A stretch of 64,000 bases of DNA from Pirellula sp. (GTDB lineage Bacteria; Planctomycetota; Planctomycetia; Pirellulales; PNKZ01): positions 1-64,000 of the forward strand of contig PNKZ01000020.1 in NCBI GenBank assembly GCA_013822735.1, written 5' to 3'. Made by a program: the position numbers and the translations under genes. How positions within the stretch are numbered: the stretch's first letter is position 1; each line of letters begins with the position of its first letter. The notes under the pieces are model-generated. The model made no database searches and was not told the origin of the DNA. It saw nothing but the letters and a program-made list of their open reading frames with translations. Positions 55,524 to 63,387 of the stretch are shown piece after piece.

Positions 55524-55970
55524 ATGCAAATCTGGGTTGATGCCGACGCCTGCCCCGGTGCAATTAAGGAGTTGCTCTTTCGAGCGGCCGAGCGACGCAA
55601 GATCAAGGTGACGCTCGTCGCCAATCAATCGATGCGCATTCCGCGATCGGAATTCATCGACACGATTCTCGTCCCCTCGGGCATGAACATCGCCGACCGC
55701 CGGATCGTCGAACTCGTGACGCCGGGCGATTTGGTGATTACGGCCGATATTCCTTTAGCCGCCGACGTGGTTGCCCAAGGGGGCCAAGCGCTCGACCCGC
55801 GCGGCGAACTTTACACGGATAACAACGTCGGCGAACGATTGGCGGTGCGCAACATGTTCGACGGTCTCCGCGGCGAAGGACAGATCATGGGCGGCCCGGC
55901 GAACTTCAGTCCTAAAGATAAACAGGCCTTTGCCAATCAGCTCGATCGCTGGCTGGCGAAAGTGAAGTAG
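55524..55970 (+). CDS. yaiI: UPF0178 (YaiI/YqxD, DUF188) family protein
   Basis: The 148-residue protein starts IWVDADACPGAIKE, the diagnostic DADACP motif of UPF0178. It then has VTLVANQ, RIVELVTPGDLVITADIPLAADVV and GGPANFSPKDKQAFANQLD near the end, all family hallmarks. It has a PIN/NYN-like Rossmann fold by family assignment, with acidic residues for metal, but the substrate is not established. ATG at 55524 replaces a longer frame that starts at 55428. Its last 34 bases overlap the 3' end of the rhombosortase gene on the other strand. Confidence 0.9.
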   Translation: MQIWVDADACPGAIKELLFRAAERRKIKVTLVANQSMRIPRSEFIDTILVPSGMNIADRRIVELVTPGDLVITADIPLAADVVAQGGQALDPRGELYTDNNVGERLAVRNMFDGLRGEGQIMGGPANFSPKDKQAFANQLDRWLAKVK

Positions 55971-56623
55971 CGTCGCGCACGTTTCCATAGATCTGGCATC
56001 GCGGCGACGACCACGGCTGCCGCGGCGCCGAGCAGATGCGACAACGGCAGCGGTTCGAAACATCCGGCCGCCGAATCCACGAACAGCGTCCTGCCGCTTA
56101 GTGATTCGTAAGCGACCTTCCCGAGGAAGGCGGCCGCTGCGCCGAGCGCAGCATAGAAGCCCGTCCGATCGTCGGCGCGTAGGGCGTTGCTACCGTAGCA
56201 CCAAGCGGCAAGCACGAAGAGCGCTGAATCGAGGCCGCTCAGACCGCGGTAGAGTTGCACGTCGGGCCGCAACAGAATCAGGCCGGTGCTAACGGCCGCA
56301 GTTCCGACGGCCAGGCAGCGTGCGTACATCCGGCGTTCGCGGAACTCGCAGTACGCGCCGAGTATCAGGAATGCGACGGTGTCCCAGAGCCAATGGTCGA
56401 AGTTCCAATGGGCAAGATGGCCCGTCGCCAATCGCCAAAGTTCTCCGACGCGCATCGCGGTTCGGTCGTATTGAAGGAGCGCGTCTGCATCGGGAATTGC
56501 TGCAATTGCCAGTGCGGCCGTTGTTAACCCGAGTGTGAGCGGGATCCGACGAAGCGCGCTCAGGCTCTGAGTAACGAGCGTGTCATTCACTGAGCGGTTG
56601 ACGGGTCGTGAAGAAGCAAGCAT
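55937..56623 (-). CDS. rrtA: Rhombosortase (GlyGly-CTERM processing rhomboid protease)
   Basis: The 228-residue membrane protein has about six helices. ATGHLAHWNFDHWLWDTVAF (66-85) is the rhomboid loop-1/helix start. The nucleophile Ser129 is in YRGLSGLDSALF and the general-base His196 is in LPLSHLLGAAAA. This matches the short rhombosortase branch, which cleaves proteins at GlyGly-CTERM tails. Known members act in proteobacteria with type II secretion targets. The gene follows, by 104 bp on the same strand, a VIT/VWA gene whose C-terminus is a poly-Gly plus membrane helix plus basic tail, its likely substrate. ATG 56623 has GAGG about 10 bases upstream. It overlaps UPF0178 tail to tail by 34 bp. 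Confidence 0.8.
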   Translation of the reverse strand: MLASSRPVNRSVNDTLVTQSLSALRRIPLTLGLTTAALAIAAIPDADALLQYDRTAMRVGELWRLATGHLAHWNFDHWLWDTVAFLILGAYCEFRERRMYARCLAVGTAAVSTGLILLRPDVQLYRGLSGLDSALFVLAAWCYGSNALRADDRTGFYAALGAAAAFLGKVAYESLSGRTLFVDSAAGCFEPLPLSHLLGAAAAVVVAAMPDLWKRARRYFTFASQRSS

Positions 56624-56727
56624 CGGTCAGGCCTCGCAAACGGAAAGGATTTCTTCGATCGTGCTCAAAGCAAAGCCGCGTTGGGAACGGAAATCCCTCC
56701 ATTCCCAACGCGCGGCACCCGGCGCGA

Positions 56728-58881
56728 CTACGTTGCCGAGCTTGTGCGACGTTTACGCCGCCGCACTGCCCATCCACCCAAACTGCACACGGCCGCGACC
56801 GTCAGCGGATCGATGGCTCCGCCGCCGCCGCCCCCTCCGCCGCCGCCGCCGTTAAATCTCGGCCGACTCGGGATGTTCAGGTCCCGGCTCGCCAACTGCC
56901 GATTCCCGTCGGGAGCCGGCGTCGCGGTTGTCGGCTGCGAGGGCCGGTTTGGCGACGTATTCACCGGCGCCGCCGCGGCTTTCGTCGGATCGGAGTTCGG
57001 GCCGAGCGTCGCTTCCGTTTGCGAGCGGAGCTGCTCCAGCTTGTCGCGCACCGCTTGTTGAGCACGTCGATCGCGCTCGCTTCGCAGTACGTTGCGGCGT
57101 TCGATCTTCCAGCGGTCGTATTCGGCATTGTTCTCCAACACGATGAACGAGGCATACTCGCTGACGATCGAATACCCTTCGCACAATCGCACGACTTCAT
57201 CGCGCAAACCCAGCGAACCGTCGCGACGCATTTCCTCGTTCAAGCGTTCGACTCGCTTGAACGCCCACATTCGCTCGATCTGCGGATTGGCGTCGTCCAC
57301 CTGCGGCAGATCGACCGGCACCGACTGATCGAGCGCGCTGCCTTGAATGTCCGCTTGGATGCGCACCTGCGTCGGGCCGGCATTGCGATAGCGTCCGTAG
57401 ACACGGATCGGCTGACCGTGAAACAGGTTGGGTAGTCGTTGCGGTTCGACGTCGTACACGTCGCCGCCGTCGAAGGCGAGCTTCACGTTCGTCGCGGCGG
57501 GCTTGCTGAGCTTTCGACGAAATGCTTCGGCTTGCCGCTCGAAGTCGTCGCCGGCTGAGAGAAACGCCGCCAAGCCACCGGCGTCGTTCGCCATTTGTGT
57601 CAGCAACGGGCGATTCACATCGTTTCCCACGCCCACGCAAAACACCGTAGTTCCGGCAGGGCGGCGCATTATGAGTTGGATCAGCTCGTGCTGCTCTTTT
57701 TGCTCCGTCATGCCGTCGGAGATCACGATCACGTTCAGCGGCCGGTCCTTGTCGAGGTAGCGATACGCGGCTTCCACGGCCGGACGCATCACGGTTCCGC
57801 CGCGCGCACGTTGACTCGCCAGAAACGCCACGGCTTCGCGTTTAGCCGCGTCGTCGGCAGGCTTCAACGATCCGAAGAGCGTGTCGGCGCCGACGTTGAA
57901 CGTAATCAACTCGACGCGATCCTGCGGCGCCAGCTTCTCGACGAACGCTTCGATCGACTTGCGCGAGATGCCGAGCTTGCCGTCGCGTTCCATACTGCCG
58001 GAGACGTCGAGCAGAAACACATAGTCGGCGCCCTGAGCTACCGTTTCCAGTTCTTTACCGGCGGTGAGCGTCATGAGGAAGTAGCCGTCTTCCCCTTGCG
58101 GGCGCGAAGTGACGACGTCCAAGCCCGTGCGCGGGCGCTCGACTTCGAACGAGAGCACCACGTCACGGCTCAGGTCGCCGCCGGTCGCTTCCATGCTCGC
58201 TTGCCAGTAATGATCGTCGGCGTGCTTGGCCACGGCGAATTCGTCGGCATGCGAAGGGCTACGTAGCGTCTTCAGCGGAATCTCGCTCTTTACGTCGAGC
58301 GACAGCGCGAAGCGGCCGGTCGTTTTCTCGTTCGCGCCGCGCCGCATCGCATTCGTCGCGAGCGGATACACGTACGTGGCCGCGTCGTAATCGAAGTCGA
58401 GCTCTTGGCAGTAGGTGATCTGCACGCGCTGTTCGGCCCCTGCGGCGATCGGAAAGATGCGCAACTCGAAGGTTCGATAGTCGACCTGTTCAAGCAGGCC
58501 CGGGTCGCGACGTTGTTGCTTGTAGCTTTGGTAGATCTGTCGGGCTCGTTCCTTCTCGACGACTTCGCCGGTCATCTCCTTGCCGTTGATCATCATCGTG
58601 AAGTTGGAAATTGAAGCCCCCTTGGGCACCGGGAACACGTAGAGCGCCTCGACGATGCGTTGCTCCGTGTTGACGAACGTTTGGTCAACCTCGGTGACGG
58701 CGATGCCGTTGTTGATGGTGACCCGAGCCGCATGCTCTTTCATTTCCAAGACGCCGCCGAAGCCGCCGTCGGCGACGAGTAGCCCCGCCGCTTCGGCGCT
58801 CGGCGCGGCCTGGAACAGGCCGACGGCGACGAGCGCCGCCAGCGCAACCTGCCCGACGAAAGTGGTGAACCGGAGTTTCAT
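56728..58881 (-). CDS. VIT/VWA-domain protein with GlyGly-CTERM-like tail
   Basis: The 717-residue protein has a signal peptide (VALAALVAVGLFQAAPSAEA), a VIT domain (about 35-165, with ALYVFPVPKGASISNF and KERARQIYQSYKQ) and a VWA domain (about 285-460) with an intact metal site FLLDVSGSM (D292, S294, S296). A disordered Pro/Ala/Thr region follows. The tail is 11 glycines, AIDPLTVAAVCSLGGWAV, then RRRKRR: the tripartite GlyGly-CTERM layout. VIT/VWA proteins bind partners or ligands on the cell surface. The rhombosortase gene lies next downstream and probably trims and releases it. The poly-Gly codes for a GCC-repeat tract that may slip. The start ATG at 58881 sits 216 bp from the divergent sigma-54 activator. 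Confidence 0.85.
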   Translation of the reverse strand: MKLRFTTFVGQVALAALVAVGLFQAAPSAEAAGLLVADGGFGGVLEMKEHAARVTINNGIAVTEVDQTFVNTEQRIVEALYVFPVPKGASISNFTMMINGKEMTGEVVEKERARQIYQSYKQQRRDPGLLEQVDYRTFELRIFPIAAGAEQRVQITYCQELDFDYDAATYVYPLATNAMRRGANEKTTGRFALSLDVKSEIPLKTLRSPSHADEFAVAKHADDHYWQASMEATGGDLSRDVVLSFEVERPRTGLDVVTSRPQGEDGYFLMTLTAGKELETVAQGADYVFLLDVSGSMERDGKLGISRKSIEAFVEKLAPQDRVELITFNVGADTLFGSLKPADDAAKREAVAFLASQRARGGTVMRPAVEAAYRYLDKDRPLNVIVISDGMTEQKEQHELIQLIMRRPAGTTVFCVGVGNDVNRPLLTQMANDAGGLAAFLSAGDDFERQAEAFRRKLSKPAATNVKLAFDGGDVYDVEPQRLPNLFHGQPIRVYGRYRNAGPTQVRIQADIQGSALDQSVPVDLPQVDDANPQIERMWAFKRVERLNEEMRRDGSLGLRDEVVRLCEGYSIVSEYASFIVLENNAEYDRWKIERRNVLRSERDRRAQQAVRDKLEQLRSQTEATLGPNSDPTKAAAAPVNTSPNRPSQPTTATPAPDGNRQLASRDLNIPSRPRFNGGGGGGGGGGGAIDPLTVAAVCSLGGWAVRRRKRRTSSAT

Positions 58882-58907
58882 GACGTTTGCCTCGCTAGTA
58901 CGGACTG

Positions 58908-58931
58908 GGAGAAGGTTCGAACGGCTCTCCC
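58908..58931. promoter_or_regulatory. Inverted repeat in the VIT/VWA leader
   Basis: GGGAGA at 58908-58913 pairs with TCTCCC at 58926-58931, around a palindrome GTTCGAAC. It lies just before the VIT/VWA start on the minus strand, and would form a leader hairpin or operator. The evidence is only the symmetry. Confidence 0.35.
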
Positions 58932-59046
58932 TATTTCACCTTTCGTACCGTTGCTAGGAGTAAGGCGGTAAGTGTCTATGTGCGAATAGGTTACGGCAAT
59001 TATCGTGGACGCCCCTGAGGCTAGTGTCCGCGACTTGTGTGCACTA

Positions 59047-59080
59047 AATGCGCATACGATGTACATTGCATGTACGCATT
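59047..59080. promoter_or_regulatory. Nested inverted repeat upstream of the sigma-54 activator
   Basis: GTACAT-TGC-ATGTAC (59061-59075) is a perfect 6-3-6 palindrome. It sits in a wider imperfect repeat AATGCGCATAC / GTACGCATT (59047-59080). It overlaps the region just before the activator's start at 59100 and lies 166 bp from the divergent VIT/VWA gene, so it suits an operator for self-control. Role is inferred. Confidence 0.5.
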
Positions 59081-59099
59081 TGAGCCGGAGTTTTTCGCC

Positions 59100-60626
59100 A
59101 TGCCGCTCTTCGCCGCAGCCGATCGTTCGTTCGTCGAAGCCCTCGCGGAGCTGGCGTACACCAATCCGTTTCTGCCGCGGCGCACGGAACTCGAGCGCCT
59201 CGCGCTGGGGCCGGAGTTCGACGCACGATTCGCCCAATGGAACGTCGAACGCGACGCGGCCGTCGAGCAGCCGAACCTCACGCGGCTCGTCGATCGCACC
59301 GAAGCAATTCTGCTCGGCGCGCGCGAGCGATTCGAACGCGCACGCGAGCTCTCCGTCGCCGAACGGCAGCTGCACGAAGACCTCGTCTGGTTCACCGCGT
59401 ATCATCGGCTGCGCGGGCCGCTAGCGCGCATCGCCGCCGAAGGGGTGACGGGCATCGACGTACGCCGCCGGCTTTACGATCCGCTGCGCACCAAGGTTGC
59501 AAGCTACGCGGGCGACGGCGAGCAAGGGGCAACGCTACGCCGGCAAGTACCGCACATGGCGGCGATTTTCTATCAGCTGAGTCGCGCGTTTCATCACATC
59601 TTCGATTTTCTGCTCGGTGCGTCGCGTCCCGCCGTCTCGTTGCGGGCTGCCGCTTGGCAATCGATCTTTACGCACGACATGCGCCGCTATCGCCGCGTGC
59701 TGTTCGATCGCTTGGGAGACTACGCCACGCTGATTTCCGGCCCTTCCGGCACGGGCAAAGAGCTCGTGGCGCGCGCCGTGGGATTGTCGCAGTATGTGCC
59801 GTTCCACGAAGGCTCGGCCAAGTTCGCCGACGACGGCGTCGAGCGATTTCTACCGCTCAATCTTTCGGCCTTGAGCCCGACGTTGATCGAGTCGGAACTG
59901 TTCGGCCATCGGCGCGGGGCGTTTACCGGCGCCGCCGAGCAGCGCGAAGGTTGGCTCGAACGTTGTTCGCCGCACGGCACCGTGTTTCTCGACGAAATCG
60001 GCGAACTCTCCCCGACGATTCAAGTGAAGCTGTTGCGCGTGCTGCAGGATCGGACGTTTCAGCGGCTCGGCGAAACCGAGCCTCGCACGTTCCGCGGGAA
60101 GCTCATCAGCGCCACCAATCGCGACCTCACCAAGCAGATGCAGGCCGGCGAATTTCGCGAAGATCTGTACTATCGGCTTTGCTCCGACATCATCACGACG
60201 ACGGCCTTGCGGACGCGCTTGGACGACGACCCCGGCGAGCTGCGCCGGCTGGTCGGGCCGATGGTGGCGCGGATGGTCGGCGACGAGGCGGAAGCGGTCG
60301 TCGCCGAGGTGTTGGCGACGATCGAAACGCGGCTTGGCCCGAAATATGCATGGCCGGGGAATGTCCGCGAATTGGAGCAATGCGTCCGCAACGTCGTGAT
60401 TCGCCGCGATTACCAACCGGCGCGGCGCGAAGCCGGCGGCGTTTCGCAGCAGGAGCAACTCGTGCGCGATCTGACCGAGGGCCGGCTGACGGCCGACGAA
60501 CTTTTGGGCCGGTATTGTCGACTGGTGTATGCTCAAACCGGCAGCTACGAGGCGACTGCCGAGAAGCTCAAACTCGACCGCCGCACGGTGAAGGCGAAGA
60601 TCGTCGCCCTGACTGAATCAACTTGA
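59100..60626 (+). CDS. Sigma-54-dependent transcriptional activator
   Basis: The 508-residue protein has an N-terminal region of about 200 residues that I do not recognise, then a sigma-54 AAA+ domain: Walker A GPSGTGKE (214-221), ELFGHRRGAFTGA (266-278, intact GAFTGA loop for sigma-54 contact), Walker B TVFLDEIGEL (294-303), and WPGNVRELEQC in the lid. A Fis-type helix-turn-helix ends it (SYEATAEKLKLDRRTVKAKI). It should open sigma-54 promoters when its N-terminal domain senses a signal. ATG at 59100 has GGAG about nine bases upstream; longer frames to 59037 start in the operator-like repeat. It is divergent from the VIT/VWA-rhombosortase genes, which it may control, though no clear -24/-12 promoter is seen there. 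Confidence 0.82.
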   Translation: MPLFAAADRSFVEALAELAYTNPFLPRRTELERLALGPEFDARFAQWNVERDAAVEQPNLTRLVDRTEAILLGARERFERARELSVAERQLHEDLVWFTAYHRLRGPLARIAAEGVTGIDVRRRLYDPLRTKVASYAGDGEQGATLRRQVPHMAAIFYQLSRAFHHIFDFLLGASRPAVSLRAAAWQSIFTHDMRRYRRVLFDRLGDYATLISGPSGTGKELVARAVGLSQYVPFHEGSAKFADDGVERFLPLNLSALSPTLIESELFGHRRGAFTGAAEQREGWLERCSPHGTVFLDEIGELSPTIQVKLLRVLQDRTFQRLGETEPRTFRGKLISATNRDLTKQMQAGEFREDLYYRLCSDIITTTALRTRLDDDPGELRRLVGPMVARMVGDEAEAVVAEVLATIETRLGPKYAWPGNVRELEQCVRNVVIRRDYQPARREAGGVSQQEQLVRDLTEGRLTADELLGRYCRLVYAQTGSYEATAEKLKLDRRTVKAKIVALTEST

Positions 60627-60635
60627 CCATCACAC

Positions 60636-60779
60636 ACTAGCCCCGAAGCGCAAGCGAGGGGACGACGAGAAATGCTGAATGCAGAGTGCTGAATGCTGAA
60701 CAGCGGAGGCGCCGCGTCAGCCACAACTCCCAATTCATCCTTTATCGAGATTCCACTCGCTTGCGAGAGCGGGGCTAGT
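60636..60779. repeat. 144-bp element with terminal inverted repeats (MITE/REP-like)
   Basis: The ends ACTAGCCCCG (60636-60645) and CGGGGCTAGT (60770-60779) are exact reverse complements, and both arms continue with CGCAAGCGAG and CTCGCTTGCG. The middle holds TGCTGAA heptamers (60671-60701). It has no coding capacity. Sequences of this kind (GAAGCGCAAGCGAGGG) are, from memory, frequent in planctomycete intergenic regions, so it is probably a genome-wide repeat. Confidence 0.65.
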
Positions 60780-60848
60780 ATGGGATCGTTGGTCCAATTT
60801 CGAGGTATACTTCCACTACTCGGGCGCGAACCTTGGCGAGGCGGGACA

Positions 60849-61973
60849 ATGAGTAAATTGCGAGCAGAGTTGGAATCCGATCGCGAACGGCGTCGGTTCG
60901 GAACCGGCTGGTTGAGCGGGACCGCGGCAGTGATCTTGGCCGTCATCGGGTTCGGCACCGTCCTCTGCCTGCGCTATCCCGATTTGCTCACGGTGCCCGA
61001 CGCCCGCGCGTTCTACAACGTCGGCGTCGTGCGCGCGGCATTGCACTTAGTGTTGATCTCGGCGTTTGCGCTCGGTGCGGTGAGCATCGTGCTGCGGGAA
61101 TCGAAGGTGCTCGGATTCTCCGCGATGGCGCTCGTGCTGGCCGCGGCGATTCTCGGCGGCTCGCGGGCCCAGGAGTCCGCGAACATCGAGACCGACGTTT
61201 ACTTCGGCCTCGATTGGTTTCTGCTGAACCTGATTCTCACCGGCATCATCTTTGTGCCGCTGGAGCGCTTGTTTCGCCTGCGCGACCAGCCGATCTTCCG
61301 CGTGGAATGGCGCGAAGACTTGTTCTATTTCTTCGTCAGCAGTTTGCTCGTGCAAGGGCTCACGTATTTATCGATGGCCCCGTCGATGGCGATCTTGAAG
61401 CATGCCGACGCATGGTCGACGTTGCGCGCTTGGGTGGCGTCGCAGCCGGTGATCGTGCAATTCTTCGAGATCATGTTCTTTACCGATCTCGTGCAATATT
61501 GGATGCATCGCGCGTTCCATCGCGTTTCGTTTCTCTGGCACTTCCATGCGGTGCACCATTCGGCGCAGTCGATGGATTGGATCGCCGGCTCCCGGATGCA
61601 CTTCTTTGAAATCATCGTACTGCGCGGGCTTACGATCATCCCGACTTACGCGCTCGGCTTCTCCGAGCCGGCGATGTACGCGTACATTTTCTTCGTGTAT
61701 CTCTTTTCGACGTTCGTCCATTCCAACCTGCGCTGGACGTTCGGTCCGTTCAGCACGTGGTTTGTGACGCCCCGTTTTCATCACTGGCACCACGGCATCG
61801 AGCGCGAAGCGATCGACGTGAATTTCGCCGTGCATTTCCCGATCCTCGATCGGATCTTCGGCACGTACTACTTGCCGCCCGACGGCAAATGGCCGAGCGG
61901 CTACGGTATCAAGGGCCCGATGCCGAAGGGATTCCTGCGGCAGTTCTTGTATCCGTTTACGCGACGCAGCTGA
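60849..61973 (+). CDS. Fatty-acid hydroxylase/sterol desaturase superfamily membrane protein
   Basis: The 374-residue protein has several membrane helices (GWLSGTAAVILAVIGFGTVL, LHLVLISAFALGAVSIVL, FLLNLILTGIIFVPL, and later ones) and the histidine boxes of the superfamily: HRAFH (220-224), HFHAVHH (231-237), H291 and HHWHH (311-315), which hold a di-iron centre. Such proteins hydroxylate or desaturate lipids or sterols in the membrane. The N-terminal 110 residues are extra relative to typical members. ATG at 60849 sits behind GAGGCGGGA; a longer frame from 60693 runs through the repeat element and is unlikely. Confidence 0.85.
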   Translation: MSKLRAELESDRERRRFGTGWLSGTAAVILAVIGFGTVLCLRYPDLLTVPDARAFYNVGVVRAALHLVLISAFALGAVSIVLRESKVLGFSAMALVLAAAILGGSRAQESANIETDVYFGLDWFLLNLILTGIIFVPLERLFRLRDQPIFRVEWREDLFYFFVSSLLVQGLTYLSMAPSMAILKHADAWSTLRAWVASQPVIVQFFEIMFFTDLVQYWMHRAFHRVSFLWHFHAVHHSAQSMDWIAGSRMHFFEIIVLRGLTIIPTYALGFSEPAMYAYIFFVYLFSTFVHSNLRWTFGPFSTWFVTPRFHHWHHGIEREAIDVNFAVHFPILDRIFGTYYLPPDGKWPSGYGIKGPMPKGFLRQFLYPFTRRS

Positions 61974-61977
61974 GGCA

Positions 61978-62061
61978 GTTATGAGTTATGAATGTTGAGT
62001 TATGAATTTCTCGAACGACGTCGCTTTGAAAAGTCATAACTCATAATTCTCAACTCATAAC
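61978..62061. terminator. Long inverted repeat from heptamer units, likely two-way terminator
   Basis: Arms 61978-62005 and 62034-62061 pair at 24 of 28 positions around a 28-base spacer. Each arm is made of AGTTATG-like seven-base units, and the sequence is AT-rich. It lies exactly between two convergent genes, four bases after one stop and two bases before the other, so it can end both transcripts. It lacks the GC-rich stem of a typical terminator, so it may instead be a repeat that happens to sit there. Confidence 0.55.
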
Positions 62062-62063
62062 TA

Positions 62064-63359
62064 TTAAGCCGTCGGTTCTAGCCCGGTCATGGTGCCGGTG
62101 GCGGTGGCGAAGCGGTCTTGTTTAAAGCCGGTTTGCTGCAGCATCGATACGTAAAGGTTCGGCAGCGGGTAGTTGTTCTTACGGTCGAAGGCCAAGTGTC
62201 GGCCGTGCCGGAAGCCGCCGCCGGCAAAGAGCACCGGCATGTTGCGATTGTCGTGGCTGGACGCGTTGCCGAGGTTGCTCGTGAGCAGCACCGACGTGTG
62301 ATCGAGCAGCGTGCCGCCGTTGTCCGACGTGCTTTGCAGGCCGCGGAGGAAATCGCCCCAGGCATGCACGATCTCGGTTTCCACGAGCGCGAGCTGCTCG
62401 AGCTTCTCTTCGTCGAGCCCGTGATGGCTGAGCGAATGGTACCCTTCGTCGACTCCCTCGATCGGCACGACGCCGCCGGAGCCGCCGAGGTGGAGCGTGA
62501 CGAAGCGCGACGAATCGGTCGAGAGGGCCAGGCGGATCATGTCGCTCATCAAGCGCTGGCGACCGACAAAATCGTTCGGGTTGCCGATGTCGACCGGCTT
62601 GGAAATGTCGACCTTCGGCTTCGGCCGGTTGCTCCAAGCTTCCGTTTCGACGAGCCGGCGTTCCAACTCGCGAACGCTGGTGAAATAGGCGTCGAGTCGA
62701 TCGCGATCTCCCGCGCCGAGCGTACGCTGCAGCGAGCGTGCGTCGTCGGCCACGAGATCCATGATGCTCTGCCCTTCTTGGGCGCGATGCTTCTGCCGGG
62801 CCTGTTCGGTCGGCGAGTCGTCGATGAAGAGCCGGGTGAAGAGTCGGGCCGGCGAATCTTCGGCGGGGATCATCGCGCCGTTTTCGGTGTACGACGGGCT
62901 GTTGGTGCCCGAGAGTCCGAGCACAAGCGAGGGAAATCGCGTTTGGTCGCCGAGGTGCTTCGCCAGGAGCTGATCGAGCGAGACGGTGTTGCGTGACGCG
63001 GCGGCGGAGCTCATCGGCGCGGCACTGAGGAGGCTGGCTTCCGCGCGGTGTCCGCCGTTGACGCCGGGATGCGAAACGCCGGAGACGACCGTGAACTGGT
63101 CGCGGATGTCTTGTAGTCGGTTGAGGTAGCGCGACGGGCGATAGTCGCTGCCGGGCAATTCCGGAAAGAGGTTCTCCGCGTGCAGGCCGAGACCGAGCGT
63201 CATGCAGACGATGCGCCGCGGCGGTTGCGACTTCGCCGTACTTGCGAAGGCATTGGTCATCGCGTTGAGCCAGGGCATGGCCATGGCGACGCCCGCTCCG
63301 CGGAGCATCGTGCGGCGACTGAGCTTGCGCTGGAAATTGAAATGAACCGGCTTAGCCAT
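62064..63359 (-). CDS. DUF1552 protein, second copy
   Basis: The 431-residue protein begins [20 protein letters not shown], a Tat-like twin-Arg signal ([19 protein letters not shown]). The body has DUF1552 landmarks: [49 protein letters not shown] and [14 protein letters not shown] 63359 is the family-like start; frames further up to 63500 run through the stop of the neighbouring gene. It follows a DUF1588/DUF1585 gene on the same strand. Here the order is cytochrome-type gene first, the reverse of the 48.5-52.2 kb pair. The function is unknown. Confidence 0.82.
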   Translation of the reverse strand: MAKPVHFNFQRKLSRRTMLRGAGVAMAMPWLNAMTNAFASTAKSQPPRRIVCMTLGLGLHAENLFPELPGSDYRPSRYLNRLQDIRDQFTVVSGVSHPGVNGGHRAEASLLSAAPMSSAAASRNTVSLDQLLAKHLGDQTRFPSLVLGLSGTNSPSYTENGAMIPAEDSPARLFTRLFIDDSPTEQARQKHRAQEGQSIMDLVADDARSLQRTLGAGDRDRLDAYFTSVRELERRLVETEAWSNRPKPKVDISKPVDIGNPNDFVGRQRLMSDMIRLALSTDSSRFVTLHLGGSGGVVPIEGVDEGYHSLSHHGLDEEKLEQLALVETEIVHAWGDFLRGLQSTSDNGGTLLDHTSVLLTSNLGNASSHDNRNMPVLFAGGGFRHGRHLAFDRKNNYPLPNLYVSMLQQTGFKQDRFATATGTMTGLEPTA

Positions 63360-63387
63360 GATGATCGACGATCGGTTAAAGGTCGGA

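Noticed and set aside
55238-55540. 100-codon plus-strand frame before UPF0178
   Set aside because: It runs through two hairpins, has no start signal and no family pattern.
55937-56623. Exosortase for the PEP-CTERM proteins
   Set aside because: The catalytic set is Ser/His of a rhomboid fold, without the Cys/Arg pattern of exosortases.
59237-60616. 459-codon alternative frame in the sigma-54 gene
   Set aside because: It is Arg-rich and featureless, overlapping a protein with all sigma-54 AAA+ motifs in another frame.
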